From Flavonifractor sp. An100 (GTDB taxonomy: Bacteria; Bacillota; Clostridia; Oscillospirales; Oscillospiraceae), in the NCBI RefSeq assembly GCF_002161175.1, contig NZ_NFMA01000022.1:1-56212 (forward strand): DNA of 56,212 nt, written 5' to 3'. The notes under the pieces were generated by a model. It was given only the letters and a program-made list of their open reading frames with translations, had not been told where the DNA came from and did no database searches. Below are positions 1 to 8,600 of the stretch, piece by piece (the first letter of the stretch is position 1; the number at the start of each line of letters is the position of its first letter). The position numbers were made by a program, and so were the translations under genes.

Positions 1-52
1 GGGGGTGGGAAAGGGTGGGGCCAGGAGATAGCATAGGGCATTTTTCCATTCC

Positions 53-196
53 TTAGCGGAGTAGCGCCTCGGGCGGAATTTTGGTTAGCAACTGGAGCAG
101 AGCATCCCGCTTGGCGGGGTCACGTAAATCGGAGAGCATATCGGTCCCTATTTCATCGGCCAGATGTTCCAAAAGCCCCGGAGTATTGGGCCGCAT
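53..196 (-). CDS. small hypothetical protein, 47 aa
   Basis: A 47-codon reading frame begins MRPNTPGLLEHLADEIG and ends IPPEALLR before a TAA. An AGAGGTGAGGTG ribosome site lies just upstream of the ATG, and a consensus promoter for this strand is present at 251-279. The product is acidic to neutral, predicted helical, with no membrane segment or signal peptide. I do not recognise the family. It is divergent from the XRE regulator at 366, so it could be that regulator's target or partner. The good ribosome site and promoter are the main evidence that it is real. Confidence 0.6.
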   Translation of the reverse strand: MRPNTPGLLEHLADEIGTDMLSDLRDPAKRDALLQLLTKIPPEALLR

Positions 197-250
197 AGGG
201 CACCTCACCTCTTCCTTATGAAAAAAGTTCTGGTATTAGTTGATTACTCT

Positions 251-279
251 ACTATAATGTCTAAAAAATATAATGTCAA
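251..279 (-). promoter_or_regulatory. sigma-A-type promoter with overlapping direct repeats
   Basis: On the minus strand TTGACA (274-279) and TATAGT (251-256) are separated by 17 bp, an almost perfect vegetative promoter for the 47-aa gene. The 9-bp sequence TATAATGTC occurs twice on the plus strand (253-261 and 269-277), 16 bp apart, covering the promoter core. This is a reasonable operator candidate for the XRE protein encoded divergently, which is inference. Confidence 0.6.
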
Positions 280-365
280 GTTTATAAATAAACTACAAAA
301 CGATTCTTATTTCTCTTGGGTTAAGGATATGATACCCCTGATAGGAAATGAGAGGAGGCACACAG

Positions 366-695
366 ATGCAGGTGGATTATGGCACCATAGGAGGCCGGGT
401 CGCCAAGCGGAGAAAGGAGCTGCGTCTGACCCAATCCCAGGTGGCGGAACGGTGTGAGATCAGCGATCAATATCTTTCCAACATCGAGCGGGCAGTGTCC
501 ATCCCCTCCACAGAAGTGGTGATGCGCCTGGCCATGGCGCTGGATACCACCCCAGATGAATTTTTGGTAGGTGCGGTCCGCTCCTCCGACGAGAGCTGGA
601 AGAGTGTGGCGGAGGGGCTGCGGGGCCTGAATGACAAGCAGCTGGAGCTGGTGCATCGCTTTATTACTTGGGTGGCCGAGCAGACGATCGGATAG
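366..695 (+). CDS. XRE-family transcriptional regulator
   Basis: A 109-residue protein with a helix-turn-helix of the Cro/CI (XRE) type at about residues 9-63: IGGRVAKRRKELRLTQSQVA, then SDQYLSNIERAVSIPS. The C-terminal 40 residues (SDESWKSVAEGLRGLNDKQL and on) resemble the short helical tail common in gut Clostridia regulators. The ATG at 366 is chosen because GAGGAGG lies 8 bases upstream; an earlier in-frame ATG at 348 overlaps that ribosome site. It is divergent from the 47-aa gene, with an AT-rich operator-like region between them. The target is not visible; autoregulation is likely. Confidence 0.85.
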   Translation: MQVDYGTIGGRVAKRRKELRLTQSQVAERCEISDQYLSNIERAVSIPSTEVVMRLAMALDTTPDEFLVGAVRSSDESWKSVAEGLRGLNDKQLELVHRFITWVAEQTIG

Positions 696-805
696 TGCCC
701 CACTCCATGCTATGAGGCAGGCAGGAAGATTGCTCCTGAGGCCTGGCCGTTGACAGGGCGGAGCGGGATAGCTATACTGGTCAGGACGAACAAGGAGGGG
801 ACGGG

Positions 806-1606
806 ATGACCAAAAAAGAGCTGCTGGACCGCTGTGCCCGCAGCGGGGAGGAACGGGTGCTGTTGGCCCGGGTATTGGACAAGCTGGAGCAGGCCCAGAG
901 CCGGGGCATTCCCGCCCATACGCCCTTTCTTTCCGCGGGAGAAGGGGCGGCGGTGACCGGCCTGCTGGCGGCCTGGGGCCATCCCCGCCACTGCTTTTGG
1001 GGCGGGTACCCGGAGGCGGAGCGGCGGATCTGCGCCTTTCTGCCCGACTGGCAGGAGGAAGAGGACCTGATGAACGACCCGGAGGGGCCGTTGGCGGCGG
1101 TGGAGGCTGTGTTTCCAGCCAGCGCATCTCTGGGCCACCGGGACATCCTTGGCTCCCTGATGGGTCTGGGACTGACCCGAGAGAAGCTGGGGGACATTCT
1201 GTTGCCCCAGGAGGGGCGGTGCCAGGTGGTGGCACTGCGTTCGGCGGTACCCATTCTGCTGTCCCAGTGGGGGCAGGCGGGGCGCTGGGAGCTGTCGGTG
1301 AAGGAGCTGCCCCTGTCCCAGCTGGAGGTCCGGCCCGCCCAGGTGAAGACCATCCGGGACACCGTGGCCACCCCGCGGCTGGACGCGGTGCTGGCGGCGG
1401 GCTTTTCTCTGTCCCGGTCCAAAGCGGCTGGTTATATCTCTGCGGGGAAGGTGGCCCTCAACCACCTGGAGTGCCTGAAGGGGGACAAGCTGGTGGAGGA
1501 GGGCGACGTCCTTACCTGCCGGGGCCTGGGGAAATGCGTGGTAAAGGAGGTCCCTGGCCAGTCCAAAAAGGGCCGGACCATGCTGGTGTTGGAGCGGTAT
1601 ATTTAA
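806..1606 (+). CDS. ylmH: YlmH-family RNA-binding protein (S4 domain)
   Basis: 266 residues, the usual YlmH length. The N-terminal domain (about 1-180) carries the conserved HRDILGSLMGLGLTREKLGD block. The C-terminal S4 RNA-binding domain (about 185-250) contains RLDAVLAAGFSLSRSKAAGY and AGKVALNHL. YlmH-type proteins bind ribosomal particles, have been linked to rescue of stalled ribosomes, and usually sit in the division gene cluster beside ylmF/ylmG and divIVA. Here the gene stands outside that cluster, followed by two small-protein genes. Start ATG at 806 follows an AAGGAGGGGACGG ribosome site. Confidence 0.9.
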   Translation: MTKKELLDRCARSGEERVLLARVLDKLEQAQSRGIPAHTPFLSAGEGAAVTGLLAAWGHPRHCFWGGYPEAERRICAFLPDWQEEEDLMNDPEGPLAAVEAVFPASASLGHRDILGSLMGLGLTREKLGDILLPQEGRCQVVALRSAVPILLSQWGQAGRWELSVKELPLSQLEVRPAQVKTIRDTVATPRLDAVLAAGFSLSRSKAAGYISAGKVALNHLECLKGDKLVEEGDVLTCRGLGKCVVKEVPGQSKKGRTMLVLERYI

Positions 1607-1638
1607 GTAGAAGTACAAAAAGAAAGGGGGCAGACCCT

Positions 1639-1857
1639 GTGCTGGAATACGATTTTGTCTCCCTGGACACCGACTGGGGAACAGGCTACAGCCTATTTGG
1701 CGGGGTGCGCATTGACACCAATGGCCACCGGGAGGTCATCGCCCAGCGGGCGGCAGAGGGGTGGCGGTATGTGGGCTGGCTGCCTACCACCCAGCGGGCC
1801 ACTGGCCAAATCGACCGGATCGACTTGATTTTTGAGCGGGAGGTTAAGAGAGGATGA
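1639..1857 (+). CDS. DUF4177 domain protein
   Basis: A 72-residue protein beginning at GTG (1639), 8 bases after AAAGGGGG. The sequence starts (M)LEYDFVSLDTDWG and contains the compact HREVIAQRAAEGWRYVGWLP core typical of DUF4177, a small beta-rich domain of unknown function common in Firmicutes. No signal peptide or membrane segment is visible. The gene lies 32 bases after ylmH and its stop overlaps the next start (ATGA), so the three genes are probably co-transcribed. Confidence 0.8.
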   Translation: MLEYDFVSLDTDWGTGYSLFGGVRIDTNGHREVIAQRAAEGWRYVGWLPTTQRATGQIDRIDLIFEREVKRG

Positions 1858-2057
1858 CCCAGGAAAAAATTGACCGCATCAATGCCCTGGCCAAGAAGGC
1901 CAAGAGCCCGGAGGGGCTGACTGCGGAGGAGACGGCGGAGCGGGACGCCCTGCGCCGGGAGTACATTGAGGCCTATAAGCGCAGCCTCACCGCCCAGCTG
2001 GACAACACCTACATCCAGTACCCCGACGGAACCCGGCGAAAGCTCAAGCAGCGGTAA
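1854..2057 (+). CDS. DUF896 (YnzC-like) small protein
   Basis: 67 residues, matching the DUF896/YnzC family: an N-terminal helical hairpin (EKIDRINALAKKAKSPEGLT, then EETAERDALRREYIEAYKRS) followed by the short tail ending RRKLKQR. B. subtilis YnzC is a small two-helix protein whose gene is SOS-linked; the biochemical role is unknown. It overlaps the DUF4177 stop by 4 bases, implying translational coupling. Confidence 0.88.
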   Translation: MTQEKIDRINALAKKAKSPEGLTAEETAERDALRREYIEAYKRSLTAQLDNTYIQYPDGTRRKLKQR

Positions 2058-2067
2058 GGGCTTCCGG

Positions 2068-2096
2068 TTGACAACCAACCTTCTTTCTGGGATAAT
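2068..2096 (+). promoter_or_regulatory. sigma-A-type promoter for degV
   Basis: TTGACA (2068-2073) and GATAAT (2091-2096) with a 17-bp spacer, 54 bases before the DegV start codon. Confidence 0.65.
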
Positions 2097-2149
2097 AACA
2101 AGGATTAGGCGACAAGTTCAATATCCGCCCACCACATAAGGAGGACGAC

Positions 2150-3013
2150 ATGGCACATATTAAATTTTCCACCGATTCCGCCTCAGATATCCCTGTTTCT
2201 CTACGGGAGGAACTGGGGATTCAGGTGCTGCCCTTCCCCATTGCCATGGGGGATCGGGAGCTGGCTGACGGAGTGGATTTTACTCCTCAGGAGTTTTACG
2301 ACATGCTGCTGGCTGCTCCCCAGATTCCCACCCACGCCCAGCTCAACCCCTATCTGTTTTCCCAGTGCTTTGAACAGGCGTGGAAGGAGGGGTATACCGA
2401 TCTGATCCACACCTCCATCAACTCCAAGGGGTCAGCGACCTATCAAAACGCCATCCAGGCCCGGGAGGAGTTTTATGAGGATCATCCCCAGGCCAAAGAG
2501 AGCTTCCATATCCACATCATTGACTCCCGTAACTACACCATGAGCTACGGCTGGGCTGTGGTGGAGGGTGCCAAGATGGCTGCCGCCGGCGCCCAGGCCC
2601 AGGAGATTGTAGACTATATCCAGGACTGGATGGACCATGTGCGGGTGGTGTTTGCCCCGCTGGACCTGCGCTTTGCAAAAAAGTCGGGTCGGGTATCCGC
2701 CGCAGCGGCCTTTGTGGGGGAGGCGCTGGGCCTGAAGCCCATTATGACCTTTGAGAACGGGGACTCCAAAATCCTTGCCAAGGTGCGGGGGGAGAAAAAC
2801 GTGCTGTCCACCCTGGTGGATTTGTGCCGGAAGGAGCGACAGCCGGGCAGTCCCTATCTGTTGATTCGGGCGGGAAACGCCGAACAGGCGGATAAGCTGG
2901 AGGAGGCCTGCTGCCAGGCGCTGGGGGAGAAGCCCGCAGCGGAATGTTACATCGGAGGGGTCATTGCCATCAATGCCGGCCCCAACCTGGTGGGGCTGAT
3001 TTACCGGTCCTGA
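2150..3013 (+). CDS. DegV family lipid-binding protein
   Basis: 287 residues. The N-terminal signature FSTDSASDIPVSLREELGI and the central HTSINSKGSATYQNA loop are those of DegV (fatty-acid-binding) proteins. The C-terminal half has the family's GLKPIMTFENGDSKILAKVR strand. Family members bind a fatty acid in a buried cleft; in some Firmicutes they act as FakB subunits, presenting the fatty acid to FakA kinase. No fakA is in this window, so the partner is unknown. The ATG follows AAGGAGGACGAC, a promoter lies upstream and a terminator directly downstream: a monocistronic unit. A second DegV is at 37426-38316. Confidence 0.9.
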   Translation: MAHIKFSTDSASDIPVSLREELGIQVLPFPIAMGDRELADGVDFTPQEFYDMLLAAPQIPTHAQLNPYLFSQCFEQAWKEGYTDLIHTSINSKGSATYQNAIQAREEFYEDHPQAKESFHIHIIDSRNYTMSYGWAVVEGAKMAAAGAQAQEIVDYIQDWMDHVRVVFAPLDLRFAKKSGRVSAAAAFVGEALGLKPIMTFENGDSKILAKVRGEKNVLSTLVDLCRKERQPGSPYLLIRAGNAEQADKLEEACCQALGEKPAAECYIGGVIAINAGPNLVGLIYRS

Positions 3014-3022
3014 CAAAAGAAG

Positions 3023-3059
3023 AAAACCGCCGTCCTGGAAAAAACAGGACGGCGGTTTT
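3023..3059 (+). terminator. rho-independent terminator after degV
   Basis: AAAACCGCCGTCCTG (3023-3037) pairs with CAGGACGGCGGTTTT (3045-3059) across a short A-rich loop, with T-rich sequence following. Confidence 0.85.
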
Positions 3060-3133
3060 AATTTTAACAGAATATTTACCTATTTTGTGCTATCCTAGTC
3101 TACAATAACAAAAAACCAAGGAAGGCGGAACAC

Positions 3134-4309
3134 ATGATGCTCCCTGAACAACTTACCTGGAAGGAACGGGGCTGGCTGTGGCTGCGGCTGGGGATCCGAC
3201 TGGTGCTGTTTCTTCTGGCAGCCTGGATTTTGGTCCGGTTTGGCCCCCCGCTGTTGTCGCTGTTTGCCCCCTTTTTGGCGGCATTGATCGCTGCTGCCCT
3301 TCTCAACCCTATGGTCAAATGGCTACAGCGCCGAGTGGGATGGTCCCGGCAGGGCATTACCCTGCTGTTGCTGGTACTGCTGTTGCTGCTGCTGGGCGGT
3401 GCTCTGGCTTGGCTGGTTCGGGCTGTCGCACTGGAGTTGGTGAGCCTGGTCAACAACTGGGATGCCCTGGTCCAGGCGGGAATGGAACTGATGGAGCAGC
3501 TGGATGGGATGTTCCGACAGCTAGTGGATAGGCTGCCCATCTCCATTGCGGCGCCCAACCAGGGACTGCTGGATTGGCTGGTGGGCCTGCTGCCTACCGC
3601 CGCGCCCGATTTGAGTATTCTGACCAGCTATGCCGGGGACAAGGTGGTCTCCATCTCCTCCTTCCTGCTGGGCGTACTCTTTTTTGTCATGGCCACCTAT
3701 TTTCTCACCGCCGATTACCCCTACCTGCGCACCCGGGCCATCCAGAACCTGGATGAGAGTGTGCTCTCCTTCCTGGGGCAGCTGCGGTCCACCGCCCTGG
3801 GGGCCTTTGGAGGTTATTTGAAGGCGGAGCTGCTGTTGTCCGTGGGGGTATTTTTTATCCTGTTGGTGGGTTTCTTTGTGGTCCACCAGCCCTATGGTTT
3901 GCTGCTGGCCCTGGTGCTTTCCATTATGGACTTCATCCCCATCATTGGAGCGGGAACGGTCATGGTCCCCTGGGCGGTGATCGCCCTGTTTACCCGGGAC
4001 TACTCCACCGCCATCGAAATGATGGTGATCTGGGGCATTATCGCCATGTTCCGCCGGGTGATGGAGCCAAAATTCGTGGGAGACCAGACGGGATTGTCCC
4101 CCATTTTGTCTCTGGTGAGCATCTATGTGGGAATGCGGCTGGCCGGAGTGCTGGGAATGATTCTAGGTCCCATTGTGCTGCTGGTGCTGCTGAATCTGGC
4201 GGGAATGGGGCTGTTCCGCGGCGTCCGTATGGATGTGATGGCGGCAGTGGGAGACCTGGCATCCATTCTCTCCCAGCGGCTGGGGCCTAAAAACCATGGT
4301 CAAAAATAG
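3134..4309 (+). CDS. AI-2E/YtvI-type membrane permease
   Basis: 391 residues with about seven hydrophobic segments: a pair near residues 15-65, one near 75-100, then a soluble stretch (LVDRLPISIAAPNQGLLDWL), a segment near 175-195, and a C-terminal bundle. Conserved family features are IMDFIPIIGAGTVMVPWAVI and the loop EPKFVGDQTGLSPILSLVS. The family includes AI-2 exporter TqsA and the Bacillus sporulation membrane protein YtvI; the soluble loop and loop motif fit YtvI best, and a spore-forming Clostridium is plausible. Substrate is unknown. GAAGGCGG precedes the ATG. Confidence 0.85.
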   Translation: MMLPEQLTWKERGWLWLRLGIRLVLFLLAAWILVRFGPPLLSLFAPFLAALIAAALLNPMVKWLQRRVGWSRQGITLLLLVLLLLLLGGALAWLVRAVALELVSLVNNWDALVQAGMELMEQLDGMFRQLVDRLPISIAAPNQGLLDWLVGLLPTAAPDLSILTSYAGDKVVSISSFLLGVLFFVMATYFLTADYPYLRTRAIQNLDESVLSFLGQLRSTALGAFGGYLKAELLLSVGVFFILLVGFFVVHQPYGLLLALVLSIMDFIPIIGAGTVMVPWAVIALFTRDYSTAIEMMVIWGIIAMFRRVMEPKFVGDQTGLSPILSLVSIYVGMRLAGVLGMILGPIVLLVLLNLAGMGLFRGVRMDVMAAVGDLASILSQRLGPKNHGQK

Positions 4310-4432
4310 TTTCGGGAATGTTTAAAATTAAGACCCGATTTCTTCATGCTTTTTTCATAATTTCGCGTTATCATATCGTCAGTTCAAGGGAACAAGAACA
4401 AAAGAACGTGTTTGAAGGGAGCATGGACCATC

Positions 4433-5803
4433 ATGGATGACTTCAATTTTTATAACAGTGAGAATGACGGATACCGGGGCGGTTTCGGAGATTACACCGA
4501 TCCCATCCCTACCACCGGCGGCCCTGTCCAGCCGGATAAGAAGCCGAAAGGCCATAGAAACGGCAAACGCATTGCCGCGCTGCTGCTGGCCTGTGTGATC
4601 GTGGGCGGCGGCGCCGGTGTAGGAGGCGCAGCCCTCTATGCCCGGGCGACCCAGCCTGAGACCGTGATCTACGAGGGGGAGCGCCCCCAGGTGGATACCA
4701 TGGTCAATTCCAACAGCGGCCAGCCCATGACGGCTGAGCAGCTCTATGCGGCCAATCTGGCCTCCTGCGTGGGCATCACGGTGAACACCGAGGTGAACAT
4801 TTTCGGCCAGGTCACGACCTCTGCTGCCAGTGGTTCCGGTTTTGTCCTCACCTCGGATGGCTACATCGTCACCAATTACCACGTGATCGAGGACGCGGCG
4901 AAGGACTCCTCCGTCACCATTGACGTCTCCTTCGCCAACGGCGACAAGTATACCGCCAAGCTGGTGGGCGGGGAGCCGGAAAATGACGTAGCCGTCATCA
5001 AGATCGACGCCACCGGCCTGCAGCCCGTTACGCTGGGCGACAGCGACCAGCTGGTGGTGGGCGAGACCGTCTACACCATCGGCAACCCCCTGGGCGAGCT
5101 GACCTATTCTCTGACTGACGGCCTCATTTCCGCTCTGGACCGGCTGATCACCACCTCCAGCACCAATGAGAATGGCCAGACCGAGACGGTGACCCTGAAC
5201 GTGCTGCAAACCAACTGCGCCATCAACCCGGGCAACTCCGGCGGCCCCCTCTTTGACAGCTACGGCAACGTGGTGGGCATCGTCTCCGCCAAGTATACCC
5301 AGTCCTCCTCCGGCGTGTCCGCCGAGGGCCTGGGCTTCGCCCTCCCCATCAACGACGTGAAGAACATCATCTCCGATCTCATTGAGCACGGCTACGTCAC
5401 CGGCAAGCCCTATATGGGCGTTCAGGTGAAGAGCGTCTCCGACGAGGCCCAGAGCTACGGCATCTCCGCCGGGGCCGTGGTGTCCTATGTGGCGGAGGGC
5501 TCCTGCGCCCAGAAGGCGGGGCTGCAGATCAACGATATCATCACCGCCATTGACGATACCGCCATCGACTCCTCCACCGCTCTCACCGCGGCCTTGTCCA
5601 GAGACTACAAGGCCGGGGACACCGCCACCCTCACCGTGATCCGGCAGCAGGAGGAGATAAAGCTGACCATTACCTTTGACGAGAAGAACGAGCAGACCGA
5701 AGCGGCCAACCAGCCCCAGCAGGAGTCCAACCAGCAACAGCAGTCCGGCCAGGGCAACAGCGGCTATTACTACCAGTGGCCCTTCGGCAGCTTCTTCTGG
5801 TAA
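4433..5803 (+). CDS. membrane-anchored HtrA/DegP-type serine protease
   Basis: 456 residues: cytoplasmic acidic N terminus (about 1-44), one membrane helix (AALLLACVIVGGGAGVGGAA, 48-67), trypsin-like domain, then a PDZ domain (about 330-430) and a Gln/Asn-rich tail. The triad is visible: His150 (TNYHVIEDA), Asp185 (ENDVAVIKI) and Ser269 (NPGNSGGPLFD). Such proteins degrade or refold misfolded envelope proteins outside the membrane. ATG at 4433 is preferred over the in-frame TTG at 4412 because GAAGGGAG lies 11 bases upstream. In B. subtilis htrA genes answer to CssRS; no such operator was identified here. Confidence 0.92.
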   Translation: MDDFNFYNSENDGYRGGFGDYTDPIPTTGGPVQPDKKPKGHRNGKRIAALLLACVIVGGGAGVGGAALYARATQPETVIYEGERPQVDTMVNSNSGQPMTAEQLYAANLASCVGITVNTEVNIFGQVTTSAASGSGFVLTSDGYIVTNYHVIEDAAKDSSVTIDVSFANGDKYTAKLVGGEPENDVAVIKIDATGLQPVTLGDSDQLVVGETVYTIGNPLGELTYSLTDGLISALDRLITTSSTNENGQTETVTLNVLQTNCAINPGNSGGPLFDSYGNVVGIVSAKYTQSSSGVSAEGLGFALPINDVKNIISDLIEHGYVTGKPYMGVQVKSVSDEAQSYGISAGAVVSYVAEGSCAQKAGLQINDIITAIDDTAIDSSTALTAALSRDYKAGDTATLTVIRQQEEIKLTITFDEKNEQTEAANQPQQESNQQQQSGQGNSGYYYQWPFGSFFW

Positions 5804-5866
5804 TTTGAGTTTACACCAACCTTTTTCTCTCTTCTTTTCTCATTTGGTCCCTCCGACCACACAAGC

Positions 5867-5903
5867 GGGACCGGTCCGTTCCGGACCGGTCCCATTCCTT
5901 TTT
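5867..5903 (+). terminator. rho-independent terminator after htrA
   Basis: GGGACCGGTCC (5867-5877) and GGACCGGTCCC (5883-5893) form an 11-bp stem with loop GTTCC, followed by ATTCCTTTTT. Confidence 0.8.
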
Positions 5904-5920
5904 GCGGGGCGGGAAGGGGA

Positions 5921-5948
5921 TGGACAAACGGGAAGAAATGGGTATAAT
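5921..5948 (+). promoter_or_regulatory. sigma-A-type promoter for the DEAD-box gene
   Basis: TGGACA (5921-5926), 16-bp spacer, TATAAT (5943-5948). It gives a leader of roughly 130 bases before the helicase ATG; no recognised riboswitch is seen in the leader. Confidence 0.65.
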
Positions 5949-6088
5949 ATAACATGGAGTAATATGGAAGAGGGCCAAAGCCCTCTTGAGATTCGGGGCC
6001 GCGTCGGGGAAAACGGCGTTCCAGACATCATCTGTGTCGATTGTGGGGCCTTGGATCACAGGGACGCAGAGAGAAAGAAGGAACGAAC

Positions 6089-7270
6089 ATGGAAATTAAC
6101 GGACAGACGGTAAATGACCAGGCCCGCTATGACCAGCTGGGGCTCTCCCCCCAGGTGATGCGGGCCATTGAGAAAAAGGGCTATGTCCAGGCCACCCCCA
6201 TTCAGACCGGGGCCATCCCCTATTTTATGGACTGGCAGGATGTCATTGCCAAGGCGCCCACCGGCACCGGGAAGACCTTTGCCTTTGGCATCCCCATGGT
6301 GGAGCATGTGGACCCGGAGGTAGGGGAGATCCAGGGACTGGTGCTGGCCCCCACCCGGGAGCTGGCCATCCAGATTCAGGATGAGCTGCGGGACCTGTGC
6401 GCCTTCAAGGAAGGGGTGCGGGTGGTGTGCCTGTATGGGGGACAGCCCATCGACAAGCAAATCACCCAGCTGAAAAAGAATCCCCAGATCGTGGTGGCCA
6501 CTCCCGGCCGTCTGATGGACCATATGAAGCGGCGCACCGTCCGCCTGGACAAGGTGCAGACGGTGGTGCTGGACGAGGCAGACCGCATGCTGGACATGGG
6601 CTTTGTCCAGGATGTGACCCACATTCTGGATAAAATGCCCCACCGGCGGAATCTGGGTATGTTTTCCGCCACCATCTCCCGGGAGGTGCTGGACATCTCC
6701 TGGGTGTACCAGCGCACTCCGGTGGAGATCACCGTCCATGCCGACCAGGAGAACCGGCCGGACATCGCCCAGTACCGCCTGGACGTGGACCGGGGCGAGA
6801 AGGCGGACACGGTGGCCCGGCTGCTGGACATGGGGGGCTATGAGCGGGTGATCGCCTTCTGCAACACCAAGAACATGACCGACCGCCTGGTGGGCCTGCT
6901 GCAAATGCGGGGCATCTCCTGCCAGGCCATCCACGGGGATATCCAGCAGTCGGTGCGGGAGAAGACCCTACAGAAATTCCGGGATGGAAAGATGCGGGTG
7001 TTGGTGGCCACCGACGTGGCCGCCCGGGGCCTGGATATCGACGATGTGGACGCGGTATTCAACTACGACGTCCCCGACGAAAATGAGTATTATATCCACC
7101 GCATCGGCCGAACCGGAAGAGCCAAGCGCCACGGCGTGGCCTTCTCTCTGGTGTCCTCCGTGACAGAGAGCGTGCGGCTGGATGAGATTATCAAGCTCAC
7201 CGGCAGCCAGATTCGGTCTGTCCACTTCAATGAGAAGGGGGACCTGGTGGCCGCGGTGGAGCGGAAGTAA
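6089..7270 (+). CDS. DEAD-box ATP-dependent RNA helicase
   Basis: 393 residues with all core motifs: Q motif (GLSPQVMRAIEKKGYVQATP), Walker A APTGTGKT (56-63), PTRELA, TPGR, DEAD (162-165), SAT (MFSATIS) and the C-terminal RGLDID and HRIGRTGR. It unwinds or remodels RNA duplexes with ATP; family roles are ribosome assembly and mRNA decay. There is no long C-terminal RNA-binding extension, so it is a minimal-core helicase. The ATG at 6089 follows AAGGAA; the frame is open to 6041 but without a good ribosome site. Confidence 0.93.
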   Translation: MEINGQTVNDQARYDQLGLSPQVMRAIEKKGYVQATPIQTGAIPYFMDWQDVIAKAPTGTGKTFAFGIPMVEHVDPEVGEIQGLVLAPTRELAIQIQDELRDLCAFKEGVRVVCLYGGQPIDKQITQLKKNPQIVVATPGRLMDHMKRRTVRLDKVQTVVLDEADRMLDMGFVQDVTHILDKMPHRRNLGMFSATISREVLDISWVYQRTPVEITVHADQENRPDIAQYRLDVDRGEKADTVARLLDMGGYERVIAFCNTKNMTDRLVGLLQMRGISCQAIHGDIQQSVREKTLQKFRDGKMRVLVATDVAARGLDIDDVDAVFNYDVPDENEYYIHRIGRTGRAKRHGVAFSLVSSVTESVRLDEIIKLTGSQIRSVHFNEKGDLVAAVERK

Positions 7271-7397
7271 GGACCGGAGTCCTTTCAGGGAATTTTAATC
7301 TTCTTTCCATGGATTTTTGGCGGGAAGAAGCGTATGCTGAACATAGAGAGCAGTTCTCCTTCCCGCCAGGGATGTTCTGAAACAGGAGGGACTATAT

Positions 7398-7610
7398 ATG
7401 GGAAAAAAGAGACTGTACCGGACCGAGGGCCCCTATAAGATGCTGTGCGGCGTGTGCGGCGGGCTGGCAGAGTATTTTGATGTGGACCCCACCTTGGTGC
7501 GGGTAGGCTGGGTCATTGCCAGCTTCGTCACCTTCTCGGTGGGATTTTGGGCCTATGTAGCCTGTGCCATCATCATGCCCACCAAGAGTACCATTTATCC
7601 GGACTATTAA
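7398..7610 (+). CDS. PspC domain membrane protein
   Basis: 70 residues, almost entirely a PspC domain: KRLYRTEGPYKMLCGVCGGL, then AEYFDVDPTLVRVGWVI leading into one membrane helix (FVTFSVGFWAYVACAIIMP). Stand-alone PspC proteins are inner-membrane proteins tied to envelope stress; their exact role in Firmicutes is unclear. AGGAGGG is 7 bases before the ATG. It sits alone between the helicase and the acetyltransferase. Confidence 0.88.
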   Translation: MGKKRLYRTEGPYKMLCGVCGGLAEYFDVDPTLVRVGWVIASFVTFSVGFWAYVACAIIMPTKSTIYPDY

Positions 7611-7616
7611 GCAGCA

Positions 7617-7639
7617 GGCCCCCGCGGGAAGCGGGGGCC
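7617..7639 (+). terminator. hairpin after pspC, weak terminator
   Basis: GGCCCCCGC (7617-7625), loop GGGAA, GCGGGGGCC (7631-7639). Only GCTTGTC follows, so the T tract is poor and partial read-through into the acetyltransferase gene is likely. Confidence 0.5.
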
Positions 7640-7687
7640 GCTTGTCATATGGGCGTTTTGGCCCAACGGGAAAGGAAGTGGAGTAAC

Positions 7688-8545
7688 ATGGAGACCATCC
7701 GCGTCTCAACCCCCGAGGATATTTCCGCCCAGCGGGAATTGTGGTCGCTGTGCTTTGGGGATGACGGAGCCTATGTGGATAACTTTTACCGTACCTATTA
7801 CCGCCCGGACCGGGTACTGGTGCTGGAGGAGGGGGGCCAGGTGCGGGCCATGACCGCCTGGTTTGACACCCGATTTGTGATCCCCGGCCAAGCCAGTGTC
7901 CCCACCGCCTATCTGTATGCGGTGGCCACCCACCCTCGGTGCCAGGGACGGGGACTGGCGGGGGCTCTGCTGGCCTGGGCGGATCAGCACCTGGGCGAAT
8001 TGGGCATGGAGGCGGTATCCACCGTGCCGGCCCAGCCCAGCCTCCACCGATTTTTCGCCCGAAACGGGTTCCAGGAGTGCTTTACCCACAGCCAGCGCAC
8101 GGTTGTACCCAGAGAGGATGGGCCGGGGGCCGGAGGGCTGTCCCTGGTGCCCCTCTCCCCCCGGCAGTACGCTGCCCTTCGGGAGGAGCGGCTGAAGGGG
8201 AGGGCCCATATTACCCTGGACGAGGAGGCTCTGGCCTATCAGGCGGGAGCCAGCGCCCTGTGTCCGGGCGGAGGGCTGTATGCCCTGACCACCCCCTGTG
8301 GTCCTGCCGCGGTATGTACGGAGGGAATGGAGAACGGACAGCTACTGGTGAAAGAGTTTCTGGCCCCGCCGGGGGTGGAGGAACAGGGGGAGCAGGCCCT
8401 GTTTCCCCTGTTGCCCCGGTGGTCCGGAATCCTCCGCTGTCCGGGGGATGCAGTCCTTTTTGGGATGGTGAAATGGCTCTCCCCCAAGGGACAGGCCGGT
8501 TGGGACGGGAGCCAAACCGCCTATCTGGGCCTGGCCTTTGACTGA
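7688..8545 (+). CDS. GNAT family N-acetyltransferase
   Basis: 285 residues. The acetyl-CoA binding motif A is clear: AVATHPRCQGRGLAGALLAW, followed by FFARNGFQECF typical of motif B. The C-terminal 130 residues lack recognisable motifs and resemble the extra domain of Eis-like two-domain acetyltransferases. The acceptor cannot be deduced. The ATG at 7688 follows GGAAAGGAAGTGGAG; the frame extends upstream over the hairpin but without a start signal. Confidence 0.82.
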   Translation: METIRVSTPEDISAQRELWSLCFGDDGAYVDNFYRTYYRPDRVLVLEEGGQVRAMTAWFDTRFVIPGQASVPTAYLYAVATHPRCQGRGLAGALLAWADQHLGELGMEAVSTVPAQPSLHRFFARNGFQECFTHSQRTVVPREDGPGAGGLSLVPLSPRQYAALREERLKGRAHITLDEEALAYQAGASALCPGGGLYALTTPCGPAAVCTEGMENGQLLVKEFLAPPGVEEQGEQALFPLLPRWSGILRCPGDAVLFGMVKWLSPKGQAGWDGSQTAYLGLAFD

Positions 8546-8562
8546 TTTCTTGCGTTGTATAC

Positions 8563-8600
8563 AAAAACAGCCGTTTTCTTTTGTGAGAACGGCTGTTTTT
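8563..8600. terminator. bidirectional-looking terminator
   Basis: AAAAACAGCCGTT (8563-8575) pairs with AACGGCTGTTTTT (8588-8600), flanked by A and T runs. It ends the acetyltransferase transcript. Confidence 0.85.

Noticed and set aside
4379-5737. 452-codon minus-strand frame over htrA, and similar long antisense frames over gdhA, prfC and fbp
   Set aside because: They arise from codon bias in GC-rich genes; translations are Gly/His/Val-rich with no motifs or start sites.
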